From the NCBI GenBank assembly GCA_900473805.1, contig UCMS01000008.1, forward strand, positions 248,001 to 312,000: a DNA stretch of 64,000 nucleotides, written 5' to 3'. The translations under genes and the position numbers were made by a program. Below, one piece after another: positions 37,127-45,083 of this stretch. The notes under the pieces are model-generated. The model was not told where the DNA came from. It was given only the letters and a program-made list of their open reading frames with translations, and did no database searches. Every line of letters begins with the position of its first letter. The stretch's first letter is position 1. Source of the DNA: Hyphomicrobiales bacterium. GTDB lineage: Bacteria > Pseudomonadota > Alphaproteobacteria > Rhizobiales > Rhizobiaceae.

Positions 37127-37393
37127 ATGGCAGACGGCATCAATCGATTTCTCGGCGACACACCCGGCAGAACGCTGGTCAAGCTGATCGTCGTCTCGCT
37201 GATCGTCGGCTTCGTGATGGCCGTCTTCGGTCTGGAGCCGATGGATCTGATCAACGGCATCCGCTATTTCATCATCGATCTCTGGCACACCGGTTTCGAT
37301 GCCTTGGGGCGCGTCGGACAGTATTTCCTGATCGGTGCGACGGTGGTCATCCCGGCCTTCATCATTCTGCGCCTGTTCGCCTCGCGGAACTGA
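37127..37393 (+). CDS. Small DUF6460-type membrane protein
   Basis: This 88-residue protein has two membrane segments (LVKLIVVSLIVGFVMAVFGL and QYFLIGATVVIPAFIILRLF) joined by an amphipathic stretch (MDLINGIRYFIIDLWHTGFD). The size and pattern match the DUF6460 family of Rhizobiales; the function is unknown. AGGAG lies 8 bases before the ATG. It begins a plus-strand run with the CAP lipoprotein (6 bases downstream) and the MATE exporter. Confidence 0.8.
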   Translation: MADGINRFLGDTPGRTLVKLIVVSLIVGFVMAVFGLEPMDLINGIRYFIIDLWHTGFDALGRVGQYFLIGATVVIPAFIILRLFASRN

Positions 37394-37399
37394 TCGCCG

Positions 37400-37897
37400 A
37401 TGACAATACCCTCCCTGCCGCGCCGGCGGCTGCTTCTTCTGTCCGCAGGTGGCCTTGCCGCTGCCATGGCCGGATGCCGTACGACCGACGTCCTATCCCC
37501 AACCGACGGCCAGTCGCGGGTTGAGACGGAGGCAGCGCTCGCCATGGTCAACACACTTCGCCAGTCTCGCGGGCTTTCGGCGCTCAGCCGCAACCCGCAG
37601 GCCGAAGCCGCTGCGGTTGCCCAGGCAAAACGTATGGCCCGCGCCGGACATATGTCTCACCTGATCGGTTTCAACGACAGTTTCGCGGCCCGCATGAAGG
37701 GGCATAGTGTGCCCCTGCCCGCTGCCGAGAACATCGCGACGGGCCAAAATACGGTCCAGCGCGCGGTGCAGGCCTGGATCGATTCCAAGCGGCATCTCGA
37801 CAACATGCTCGGCAAGTTCAACGGGCTCGGCGTTGCGGTCGCCTGGGATGCCTCTTCCGGTAACCGGCCTTATTGGGCCATGGTGCTCTCGGCCTGA
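37400..37897 (+). CDS. CAP/SCP-domain lipoprotein
   Basis: This 165-residue protein starts with a twin-arginine-containing signal (PRRRLLLLSAGGLAAAMAGC) ending in a lipobox Cys, so it is probably a lipoprotein. The CAP fold shows MVNTLRQSRGLSALSRNPQ, the His in MSHLIGFN, AENIATGQNT with the conserved Glu, WIDSKRHLDNMLGKF, and a final strand with NRPYWAMVLS. CAP proteins are secreted and of varied or unknown function in bacteria. It follows the DUF6460 gene closely. Confidence 0.87.
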   Translation: MTIPSLPRRRLLLLSAGGLAAAMAGCRTTDVLSPTDGQSRVETEAALAMVNTLRQSRGLSALSRNPQAEAAAVAQAKRMARAGHMSHLIGFNDSFAARMKGHSVPLPAAENIATGQNTVQRAVQAWIDSKRHLDNMLGKFNGLGVAVAWDASSGNRPYWAMVLSA

Positions 37898-37932
37898 GTG
37901 ATTCCCCGCTCCGGTCCCTGCCGGAGCATTCG

Positions 37933-39276
37933 ATGAGCCATCCCTCCATTCCATCCCGTCACATCGAGGTTTCCCACCGGAGCGTGCTGGCGATCGCGGT
38001 GCCGATGACTCTCGGCTTCGTCACGACGCCGCTGCTCGGGCTGACGGACACCGCTGTCGTCGGGCGCTCCGGTTCGGCCGAAGCATTGGCCGGCCTTGCC
38101 ATCGCCGCCGCTCTCTTCGACCTGCTCTTCGCCAGCCTCAATTTTTTGCGCGCCTCGACCACGGCCCTGGTAGCCCAGGCGCAGGGGCGGGGCGAAACGG
38201 ACGAGCTTTTTGCAGTGTTCTGGCGCTCCATCGCGCTGTCCGTCGGCTTCGGTCTGCTGATCCTGCTCATGGCGCCGTTGATCATCCATGGCGGACCTGT
38301 CCTGATGGGCGCCAGCGGCGACGTCCAGACGGCGGCAGCCACCTATATCGGCATCCGCATTTTCGCCGCGCCCGTCACGCTGTGCAATTTCACGCTGCTC
38401 GGCTTCGTCCTCGGACGGGGATTGGGATCGGTCGGTCTCGCGCTGCAGCTCCTGCTCAACGGCGTCAATATCGCCATGTCGATCCTGCTCGGCATCACCT
38501 TCGGCTACGGCATTGCCGGGGTCGCCTGGGGCACGGTCATCGGAGAAACGATCGCCTTGCTTGCGGGCCTCGGCTTCGTCTTCTGGCGTTACGGTGCCGC
38601 AGCCTTTCCGCGCATGTCGATGCTAACCGATGGCGCCAAGCTTATGGCGCTCTTCCGGCTCAACCGGGACATCCTCATCCGCACCTTCTCGCTGATCACC
38701 GCCTTCACCGTGATGACCCGCATCGGCTCCGGTTTCGGTGCTATCACGCTCGCCGCCAACGCCGTGTTGATGAACTTCTTCATGATCGCGAGCTTTTATC
38801 TCGACGGGATGGCGACAGCCGCAGAGCAGATCGTCGGCGAGGCGGTCGGGGCGCGCCAGCGCAAAGCCTTCGTCAAGGCGGTCCAGCTCACGGGCCTCTG
38901 GTCCTTCGGCCTCGCGGTTGCCAGCGTGTTCTTCTTCCTCGCCTTCGGGAACGCGATCATCGGTTTCATCACGACGGCTGGCGATGTCCGGGCGCTCGCC
39001 GAAAACTATCTGCCCTATGCGGCCCTAACCGCCCTCACCGGCGCGCTCGCCTTCCAGATGGACGGCGTCTTCATCGGCGCCACCTGGTCGTCGGAGATGC
39101 GCAACATGATGATCCTGGCGCTTCTCGGCTATCTCGCAAGCGTGGCCGCCCTCGTGCCGCCTCTCGGCAATCACGGCCTGTGGATCGCGCTCAACGTGTT
39201 CCTGGCGTTGCGCGGCCTGCTGCTCCTGTCACGCTTGAAGGCGAAGACGGATCAGACCTTTGCCGCCAGCCAGTGA
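37933..39276 (+). CDS. MATE-family efflux transporter (DinF-like)
   Basis: This 447-residue inner-membrane protein has 12 membrane segments in two MATE repeats. Typical stretches are AVPMTLGFVTTPLLGLTDTAVVGRSG in segment 1 (quoted for its LLGLTDTAVVG core), RASTTALVAQAQGRG, and in repeat two FFMIASFYLDGMATAAEQIVGEAVGA. The first loop motif and length suit the DinF subgroup, which exports toxic compounds using a cation gradient. The ATG at 37933 is 36 bases after the CAP gene. Its last 25 bases overlap the convergent pyrD gene. Confidence 0.9.
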   Translation: MSHPSIPSRHIEVSHRSVLAIAVPMTLGFVTTPLLGLTDTAVVGRSGSAEALAGLAIAAALFDLLFASLNFLRASTTALVAQAQGRGETDELFAVFWRSIALSVGFGLLILLMAPLIIHGGPVLMGASGDVQTAAATYIGIRIFAAPVTLCNFTLLGFVLGRGLGSVGLALQLLLNGVNIAMSILLGITFGYGIAGVAWGTVIGETIALLAGLGFVFWRYGAAAFPRMSMLTDGAKLMALFRLNRDILIRTFSLITAFTVMTRIGSGFGAITLAANAVLMNFFMIASFYLDGMATAAEQIVGEAVGARQRKAFVKAVQLTGLWSFGLAVASVFFFLAFGNAIIGFITTAGDVRALAENYLPYAALTALTGALAFQMDGVFIGATWSSEMRNMMILALLGYLASVAALVPPLGNHGLWIALNVFLALRGLLLLSRLKAKTDQTFAASQ

Positions 39277-40340
39277 TCCAGCCTGCTGTCGCGTAGCTCA
39301 CGGATATTCGACACTCCCTCGCGGTCAAGCAGGGACGACAGGCCTCGCAAGATGCGCCCAGGCAACGCCGGCCCTTCATAGACCATGCAGGAATAGAGCT
39401 GGACGAGATCGGCACCGGCACGGATCTTCTCGAGCGCCGTTTCGGCCGACGAGACACCGCCTACCCCGATGATCGGCAGGTTGGGACCGACGCGCTTGCG
39501 CATGCGGGCGAGTACGGCCGTGGACTTGTCGAACAGCGGCGCGCCTGAGAGGCCGCCGGCTTCGGCCGCATGCGTGCGGTCCGACAGGCCATCCCGTGAC
39601 AAGGTCGTGTTGGAGACGATCAGGCCGTCAAGATCATGGGCTAGCGCCACCTCGGCAATGTCGTCCATGCCTTCTTCGGTCAGATCGGGGGCGATCTTCA
39701 GGAAAACCGGCAGGCGCTTGCCGGCGCGGATCGCCTCTTCCGAGCGGGCGGCGAGAACAGCCGACAAAAGCGCATCAAGGCTTTCCTTGGCCTGCAGGTC
39801 GCGGAGGCCGGGCGTGTTGGGCGAGGAAATGTTGGCGGTAAAATAGCCGGCGACGGAATAGAAGCGGCGGATGCCGGCGACATAATCGGCGATCCGGTCG
39901 GTCGCATCCTTGTTGGCGCCAATGTTGACGCCGACGATGCCGGGCCGGCTGGCACGTGCGGCGAGGCGTGAGAGCGCCGCTTCATGGCCGCCATTGTTGA
40001 AGCCCAGGCGGTTGATCACCGCGCGATCGCGCTCCAGCCGGAAGATCCGCGGCTTCGGATTGCCGGCCTGCGCCTTCGGCGTCAACGTACCGACTTCGGC
40101 GAAACCGAAGCCGAGCGCCAGCAGGGCATCCGGCACTTCCGCATTCTTGTCATAGCCGGCGGCCATGCCGAGCGGATTTTCGAACCGTATGCCCGCCACC
40201 GTCTGGATCAGACGTGGATCAGCGTTCAAACGGCAGGCCGGCACAAGGCCCGATTTCAGCGCCGCGATCGACAGGCCATGGGCCGTTTCCGCATCAAAGA
40301 GAAACAGGCCGCGCCGGCCGAGCGAAAAAAGATCGGGCAT
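39252..40340 (-). CDS. pyrD: Dihydroorotate dehydrogenase (quinone, class 2)
   Basis: This 362-residue membrane-associated FMN enzyme oxidises dihydroorotate to orotate in pyrimidine synthesis. Class 2 features are the N-terminal extension (MPDLFSLGRRGLFLFDAETA), INRLGFNNGGHEAAL, NISSPNTPGLRDLQ with the catalytic Ser region, VFLKIAPDLTEEGM, GLIVSNTTLSRDG and IGVGGVSSAETALEKI. The ATG at 40340 is preferred to a GTG at 40346 because AGGAGG lies 7 bases before it, inside the end of the upstream DUF952 gene. Confidence 0.95.
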   Translation of the reverse strand: MPDLFSLGRRGLFLFDAETAHGLSIAALKSGLVPACRLNADPRLIQTVAGIRFENPLGMAAGYDKNAEVPDALLALGFGFAEVGTLTPKAQAGNPKPRIFRLERDRAVINRLGFNNGGHEAALSRLAARASRPGIVGVNIGANKDATDRIADYVAGIRRFYSVAGYFTANISSPNTPGLRDLQAKESLDALLSAVLAARSEEAIRAGKRLPVFLKIAPDLTEEGMDDIAEVALAHDLDGLIVSNTTLSRDGLSDRTHAAEAGGLSGAPLFDKSTAVLARMRKRVGPNLPIIGVGGVSSAETALEKIRAGADLVQLYSCMVYEGPALPGRILRGLSSLLDREGVSNIRELRDSRLDHWLAAKV

Positions 40341-40342
40341 GA

Positions 40343-40693
40343 TCACGCCTCCTGGAATTCAGCTGGGAAGACATGGGCGCCGTCGGACCCGAGCGGCAGC
40401 GGCTTTTCCCAGAGCACGGCATCGAGCGGCAGATCGGCGAACAGATGCGGGAAGAGATCGCCGCCCCGCGACGGCTCCCATTTCAACGTTTCGCCGAATA
40501 CGGACGCGTCGACCGCCACCAGCAGCAGGTCGGCTTCGCCGGAAAAATGCAGCCGCGCCGTCTCGACAGCTTGGGCGCCCGTCGAAAAATGAATGTAGCC
40601 GTCCTTGCGATCGATCGGCGCCCCCTGGAAAACGCCCGTCTTTCGTGCGTCTTGCCATAATTCTCGCGGCACTATCTTGTATATGGTCTTCAC
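40343..40693 (-). CDS. DUF952-domain protein
   Basis: This 116-residue cytoplasmic protein has DUF952 hallmarks: IYKIVPRELWQDARKTGVF, DRKDGYIHFSTGAQAVETA and LLLVAVDASVFGETLKWEPS, then GDLFPHLFADLPLDAVLWEKPL. The biochemical role of this family is not established. It directly precedes pyrD, whose ribosome-binding site lies in its last codons, so the two are co-transcribed and probably coupled. Confidence 0.88.
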   Translation of the reverse strand: MKTIYKIVPRELWQDARKTGVFQGAPIDRKDGYIHFSTGAQAVETARLHFSGEADLLLVAVDASVFGETLKWEPSRGGDLFPHLFADLPLDAVLWEKPLPLGSDGAHVFPAEFQEA

Positions 40694-40798
40694 GGCCCGG
40701 TTCCTCGCTGATGATCAGGCATCGGGCTGCGGTTTGCCGCAAACCGCCGCAAATGTCCACGCCAGGGCGTCCGTCGTTCGGAGCAAAAGGAGGAGACG

Positions 40799-41233
40799 AT
40801 GCGTTTTTCCAGGTTCCTGGGCGTGTCGCTCGCCACAGCCGTTCTCGCTTTCGCCGTGTCGACGTCGCTCGCCATCGCACAGGATGGCGGAACCGATCGC
40901 TATACGCTGGAAAAATCCGAGAGCGGCTTTGTCAGGCTCGATCGCCAGACCGGTGCCGTGACGCTCTGCACCGAAACCGAGGGCACACTCACCTGTCGGA
41001 TGGGCGCCGACGAGCGGGCGGCCTATGATGCCGATCTCGCCCGGCTGGAACAGCGCGTAACCGCGCTCGAACGACAACTTGCCTCCGCTCCTCGAGCCAC
41101 CGGCGAACCTCTTCCGAGCGATGCCGAAATCGACCGTTCGATCGGCATCATGGAGCGCTTCATGCGCGCCTTCTTCAACCTCGTGCAGGAATTTCGCAGC
41201 GAAGAGGCAAAGCCCCTGCCCGACCGAACGTGA
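40799..41233 (+). CDS. Small secreted protein of unknown function
   Basis: This 144-residue protein has a signal peptide (FLGVSLATAVLAFAVSTSLA, cut near AIAQ). A short domain with two cysteines (ESGFVRLDRQTGAVTLC, TLTCRMGADER) is followed by a coiled-coil heptad (ARLEQRVTALERQL) and an acidic C-terminal helix. The RLDRQTGAVTLCTE core recurs in small rhizobial secreted proteins; the role is unknown. AGGAG precedes the start. It is divergent from DUF952/pyrD. Confidence 0.75.
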   Translation: MRFSRFLGVSLATAVLAFAVSTSLAIAQDGGTDRYTLEKSESGFVRLDRQTGAVTLCTETEGTLTCRMGADERAAYDADLARLEQRVTALERQLASAPRATGEPLPSDAEIDRSIGIMERFMRAFFNLVQEFRSEEAKPLPDRT

Positions 41234-41365
41234 CGCCTCGTCCCTGCGTGAGCGTATTCCGTGAACAGCCCTTGCCTACAACCATTGTCTAGTGGCGCAG
41301 CAAGCGCTAAAAGATAAGAACGCGATCACGCGCAAATGACATCGCTCTTGGGAGGGGGCTTTGAC

Positions 41366-42013
41366 ATGGCTGCATCGACCTTCATTATCGCCGACGATCA
41401 TCCGCTGTTCCGTGGTGCACTGCGCCAGGCGGTCACCGGTATCGACGGCACCCAGACCATCATCGAGGCCGGCGATTTCGAGGCCGCGCGCAAGGCGGCG
41501 GCAAGCCATCCGGACGCGGATCTGATGCTGCTCGATCTCGCCATGCCCGGCGTTTCCGGCTTTTCCGGGCTGATGTCGCTCAGGGCCGAATTCGCCAGCC
41601 TGCCGCTGGTCATCGTCTCGGCCACCGACGATCCCGTTACCATCCGACGGGCACTCGAACTCGGCGCGTCCGGTTTCATCTCGAAATCGGCCGGGATCGA
41701 GGATATCCGCGCCAGCATCCAGTCCGTGCTGGAGGGGGATATTGCCACCCCGGCCAGTTATGCCGGCGGGCAGGAAACCGACCCCGACGTCGCCGATCTG
41801 ATCAACCGTCTGCGCACGCTCACGCCGCAGCAGAGCCGCGTACTCGGCATGCTGGGCGAGGGGCTGCTCAACAAGCAGATCGCCTATGAGCTCGGCGTCT
41901 CGGAAGCGACCATCAAGGCGCATGTGTCCGCGATCCTGTTGAAGCTCAAGGTGGACAGCCGGACCCAGGCCGTGATTCAGCTCGGCAAGATCAACATGGC
42001 CATGGTGGCTTGA
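41366..42013 (+). CDS. LuxR/NarL-family response regulator
   Basis: This 215-residue transcription factor has an N-terminal receiver domain (FIIADDHPLFRGAL with the acidic pair, phosphoacceptor Asp in LMLLDLAMPGVSG near residue 56, and Thr/Ser-Lys in VIVSATDDP and GFISKSAG). The C-terminal LuxR helix-turn-helix contains LTPQQSRVLGMLGEGLLNKQIAYELGVSEATIKAHVSAIL (quoted for the NKQIAYELGVSEATIKAH core). GGAGGG lies about 8 bases before the ATG at 41366. No sensor kinase is adjacent; the partner is unknown. Confidence 0.92.
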   Translation: MAASTFIIADDHPLFRGALRQAVTGIDGTQTIIEAGDFEAARKAAASHPDADLMLLDLAMPGVSGFSGLMSLRAEFASLPLVIVSATDDPVTIRRALELGASGFISKSAGIEDIRASIQSVLEGDIATPASYAGGQETDPDVADLINRLRTLTPQQSRVLGMLGEGLLNKQIAYELGVSEATIKAHVSAILLKLKVDSRTQAVIQLGKINMAMVA

Positions 42014-42133
42014 TTCGGCTTCGGCCCGAGGATTTTATTCCTTTTTGCTTTACTCGCAGGCCCCGCTCCAGTATTGTTCTTGCGATGGCCGGTTAGGATC
42101 ATTCGACCTTCCGGCGCCGGGTGGGGCGCGAAG

Positions 42134-42802
42134 ATGCTTTCGCATGACAGCATATGGGCCGCGATTGACAGGCTGGCGGAGCAGCATGCGCTGACGCCGT
42201 CCGGTCTCGCGCGTCGTGCCGGTCTCGACCCCACCTCTTTCAACAAATCCAAGCGCGTCGGGGCGGACGGGCGGATGCGCTGGCCGTCAACCGAGTCCAT
42301 CTCGAAGGTGCTGGAGGCAACCGGCGCCAGCCTCGACCAATTCATGCGCTACGTGTCTCCGGAAGGCCTGCGGGCGCGCCAGATTCCCGAAGGCTCCTTT
42401 CCGCCCCAGGCAAGCTCGATTCCCTTGCTCGGCATGGCGCAGGCCGGTGCCGGCGGCTTTTTTGATGACGGCGGCTTTCCTGCCGGCCAAGGATGGGATC
42501 TCGTCGAGTTTCCGGCCGCACCCGGCCGCAACAACGGTGTCTATGCGCTCGAAGTCCAGGGCGAGAGCATGAAGCCGCTCTACCGGGACGGCGATATCCT
42601 GATCGTCGAGCCGGGCGCACAGGTCAGGCGCGGCGACCGTGTCGTGGTGAAGACGCGCGAGGGCGAGGTCATGGCCAAGATCCTTGCACGCCAGAGCGCC
42701 AAGACAATCGAGTTGCAGTCCCTCAATCCCGAACATCCGCCGCGCAGTCTCGAGATGAGCGACGTGGAATGGGTGGCGCGGATCATCTGGGCAAGCCAGT
42801 AG
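42134..42802 (+). CDS. XRE/S24-type LexA-like transcriptional regulator
   Basis: This 223-residue protein couples an N-terminal helix-turn-helix (LTPSGLARRAGLDPTSFNKS) to a C-terminal S24 peptidase domain. An Ala-Gly cleavage-site candidate lies in GMAQAGAGG. The catalytic Ser is in VQGESMKPLYRDGD and the catalytic Lys in GEVMAKILAR, so autocleavage is possible. It looks like a phage-type repressor or a chromosomal HTH-S24 regulator, but no phage genes surround it. It lies 120 bases after the response regulator gene and 12 bases before an SNase-like gene. Confidence 0.88.
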   Translation: MLSHDSIWAAIDRLAEQHALTPSGLARRAGLDPTSFNKSKRVGADGRMRWPSTESISKVLEATGASLDQFMRYVSPEGLRARQIPEGSFPPQASSIPLLGMAQAGAGGFFDDGGFPAGQGWDLVEFPAAPGRNNGVYALEVQGESMKPLYRDGDILIVEPGAQVRRGDRVVVKTREGEVMAKILARQSAKTIELQSLNPEHPPRSLEMSDVEWVARIIWASQ

Positions 42803-42814
42803 GAATTGCGACCT

Positions 42815-43537
42815 ATGCGACGCACCCTCACCTTGATCGCGGGCGTGGCCGGGCTCCTTCTCTGGGGCTTCCTGGTGGTCACCGCCGGCCAGAGCTTTCG
42901 CGAGGATCCGGTCGATTACGACATGCAGGATCTCGACGTTCCGGATCCTGCAGAACTCGACTTGCCGGATGTCAGTGCTGCGCCTGCGGTCCCGGCAGCG
43001 CCCCCGACAGAGACGGCTGATCTCAAACCCCGGCGCCAGGTGCGGGCGATCGAGCCGCAGCAATTCGCTTCGCCCGCCTTTGCCGACACCGGCGATCTCG
43101 AACGGGTGGAGGCGCGGGCGCCGCTTGCCGACCCGCCGAAACGCGCCAAGGCCAAGGTGGTTCTGCTGCATCGACCGACCAGCCTGCAGGCAGGTGTCAT
43201 CGGGTTCGGGGAAAGCCAGACGCTGAGGCTGGTCGACATCACGGCAACGGAACTTGATCGCAGCTGCCGAGATGCCACGAACGCCACCTGGCCCTGCGGG
43301 GTGATGGCCCGCACACAGCAGCGGCTGTTCATCCGCAACCGCTCGCTCGCCTGCGAAACTTCAAGCACCGCCTGGCAGGGCGAAATCCGCACACGGTGCT
43401 GGATCGGATTGCAGGACGTGTCCGCCTGGCTTGCCAAACAGGGCTGGGCCGAGGCGGAGCCCTCATCCTCTCTTGCCCCTCTGACCGAACTCGCCCGCGC
43501 CGAAAGACGCGGGCTTTTTGGTGAGGCGGTGCGCTAG
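42815..43537 (+). CDS. Secreted thermonuclease-like (SNase-fold) protein, probably degenerate
   Basis: This 240-residue protein has an N-terminal membrane anchor or signal (TLTLIAGVAGLLLWGFLVVTAG), an acidic and Pro/Ala-rich linker, and a C-terminal SNase-like domain with LRLVDITATELDRSC, WPCGVMARTQQRLFIRN, LQDVSAWLAKQGWAEA and ARAERRGLFGEAVR. The nuclease arginine/glutamate triad is not clearly preserved, so catalysis is doubtful. AGGAA lies 9 bases before the ATG. It follows the S24 regulator by 12 bases and is likely co-transcribed. Confidence 0.7.
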   Translation: MRRTLTLIAGVAGLLLWGFLVVTAGQSFREDPVDYDMQDLDVPDPAELDLPDVSAAPAVPAAPPTETADLKPRRQVRAIEPQQFASPAFADTGDLERVEARAPLADPPKRAKAKVVLLHRPTSLQAGVIGFGESQTLRLVDITATELDRSCRDATNATWPCGVMARTQQRLFIRNRSLACETSSTAWQGEIRTRCWIGLQDVSAWLAKQGWAEAEPSSSLAPLTELARAERRGLFGEAVR

Positions 43538-43677
43538 AGGTTCTCCTGCCCGCGCACAGACCCTGCCGTTCCACCCTGCCCGGTGTGATGAAAGGACGGT
43601 CACTTCGCTTGAAAGGCGGCCCGCCACTTCCTACTCTCTCGCGAGACACTGAAGCCAGCAACAGGAACAACACATTC

Positions 43678-44091
43678 ATGACCAACCACGTCTCCCCGCA
43701 AGAGGCCCTGATCTTCGTCATGGTGATGGCGTCTGCGGTCGACAATGCCATGGCCGAGACCGAACTGGTGCGCATTGGCCAGTTGATCGACATCCTGCCG
43801 GTTTTCGACGATTTCGAGAAAGAGGACCTGCTCGACGTGTCGCAGCGATGCGCCAAGATCCTGGCCGGCCCGGAGGGGCTTGAGATCGCGTTGGAGACAA
43901 TCCGAGACGCGCTGCCGGAAGCGCTGCACGAGACGGCCTATGCGCTGGCCGTCGAAATCGTCGCCGTCGACCTCTCGGTCAAGCGGGAAGAACTGCGTCT
44001 CCTGGAACTGCTGCGTGACCGGTTCCGGCTCGACAAGCTCACCTGTGCCGCGCTCGAGCGCAGCGCATCGGCCCGATACCGGCGCATCTAG
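43678..44091 (+). CDS. TerB-like (tellurite-resistance-type) protein
   Basis: This 137-residue all-helical cytoplasmic protein starts SPQEALIFVMVMASAVDNAM and carries AETELVRIGQLIDILP, ALHETAYALAVEIVAVDL and KREELRLLELLRDRFRL. The acidic helices fit the TerB/DjlA-like fold that may bind metal. No other ter genes are present, so a tellurite role should not be assumed. The start at 43678 is set by the first conserved helix; no strong ribosome-binding site is visible. Confidence 0.75.
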   Translation: MTNHVSPQEALIFVMVMASAVDNAMAETELVRIGQLIDILPVFDDFEKEDLLDVSQRCAKILAGPEGLEIALETIRDALPEALHETAYALAVEIVAVDLSVKREELRLLELLRDRFRLDKLTCAALERSASARYRRI

Positions 44092-44110
44092 GTTCTTCGC
44101 GTCCGGAACC

Positions 44111-45043
44111 TCAATAAAGTCCGGCGGGGAAATAACGCAGATAGATTTCTTCGAGCCTGCCGTTTTTCGACAGGGCGGCCAGTCCGCTTTCCAGCGCCGC
44201 GGCAAGATTTTGATCCTTGCCTGCGACCATCACGGTCATGCCTTCTCCCAGATGGGCCTCCGAAAGATAGGCACCATCGAGGAAGACACAGCAATTGCCC
44301 GCCGCCGGGCTCTGCATCCAGAAGGAGAGTTGCAGCGCGTCGGCAAAAACGGCATCAATGCGCTTGTCGCGCATCGCCTGCATCATGCTGTCGCGATCCT
44401 TGAAGGGGACCGGGCGGATATCCGGAAAGAAAGCCTTCATCATCGCCGCATGGGCGGTGTTTTCGACCACGCCGACCGGTCGCCCGAACAAGGCACCTGC
44501 ATCTGCGCGGGTGAGCCGCTTCTCACGGTTGACCAGGAACCGTGCCGGCAGCAGCAGATAGGGCCTCGTAAAGCGGAACCGTTCGCGCAGCTCCGTCGTC
44601 ACCGCCACACCCGCGAGGACCGCTTCGCCCTGCCCCGCATCCAGCGCATCCGCCAGTTGCTCATACGGCAGAGCCTGAATCTGACAGCGCGTCTGCATGG
44701 CGAGTTCTTCACACAGGGCACGGGCGAGATCGACATGGAAGCCTGAAAGTCTGTCCGCCTGATCGATAAAGTTGAACGGAGGGAAGTCCGTCGTCGTCAG
44801 GAAACGCAGGCGCAGCATGCCGCTGATGTCGGGCCGGACAAGCCGCTCCCGGGCGTCGAACAACACCGGCAGGTCTTCGGTCGCCCGCCCGTGCAAGGTC
44901 GCATCATCTTCAGACTGCCCAGCAGCCCCTTGCTGGGCCGGTGCATGCGTCGCCGACAAGGGTAAAACCAAGGCGAGCACAAGAATCCGTCGCCACAACC
45001 CGACAAAATCTAGGGATGAAACTTTAGCGCGCATCTCTATCAT
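44111..45043 (-). CDS. Periplasmic solute-binding protein (SBP_bac_3 family)
   Basis: This 310-residue protein has an N-terminal signal (RRILVLALVLPLSATHAPAQ) and a type II binding-protein fold: LRFLTTTDFPPFNFIDQADR, LSGFHVDLARALCEEL, AVLAGVAVTTELRERFRFTRPY, a hinge VGVVENTAHAAMM and C-terminal LAALSKNGRLEEIYLRYFP. It would bind an amino acid or similar small solute. No ABC permease or ATPase is adjacent. Instead it is divergent, over only 40 bases, from a processive glycosyltransferase, so it may serve as a sensor or accessory protein. Confidence 0.86.
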   Translation of the reverse strand: MIEMRAKVSSLDFVGLWRRILVLALVLPLSATHAPAQQGAAGQSEDDATLHGRATEDLPVLFDARERLVRPDISGMLRLRFLTTTDFPPFNFIDQADRLSGFHVDLARALCEELAMQTRCQIQALPYEQLADALDAGQGEAVLAGVAVTTELRERFRFTRPYLLLPARFLVNREKRLTRADAGALFGRPVGVVENTAHAAMMKAFFPDIRPVPFKDRDSMMQAMRDKRIDAVFADALQLSFWMQSPAAGNCCVFLDGAYLSEAHLGEGMTVMVAGKDQNLAAALESGLAALSKNGRLEEIYLRYFPAGLY

Positions 45044-45083
45044 CTTCTACCGGGGAAAGTGGGGGCGTCATCGCGATCCGGTG

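Noticed and set aside
42134..42802. SOS repressor LexA
   Set aside because: The N-terminal helix-turn-helix and spacing do not match LexA (start MLTxKQ type), so it is called an S24 regulator only.
43678..44091. Tellurite-resistance operon
   Set aside because: Only a TerB-like protein is present; no TerZ, TerC or TerD genes accompany it.
44772..45083. Upstream extension of the glycosyltransferase frame
   Set aside because: It is antisense to the signal-peptide region of the solute-binding protein, and its residues are Arg/Ser-rich without homology.
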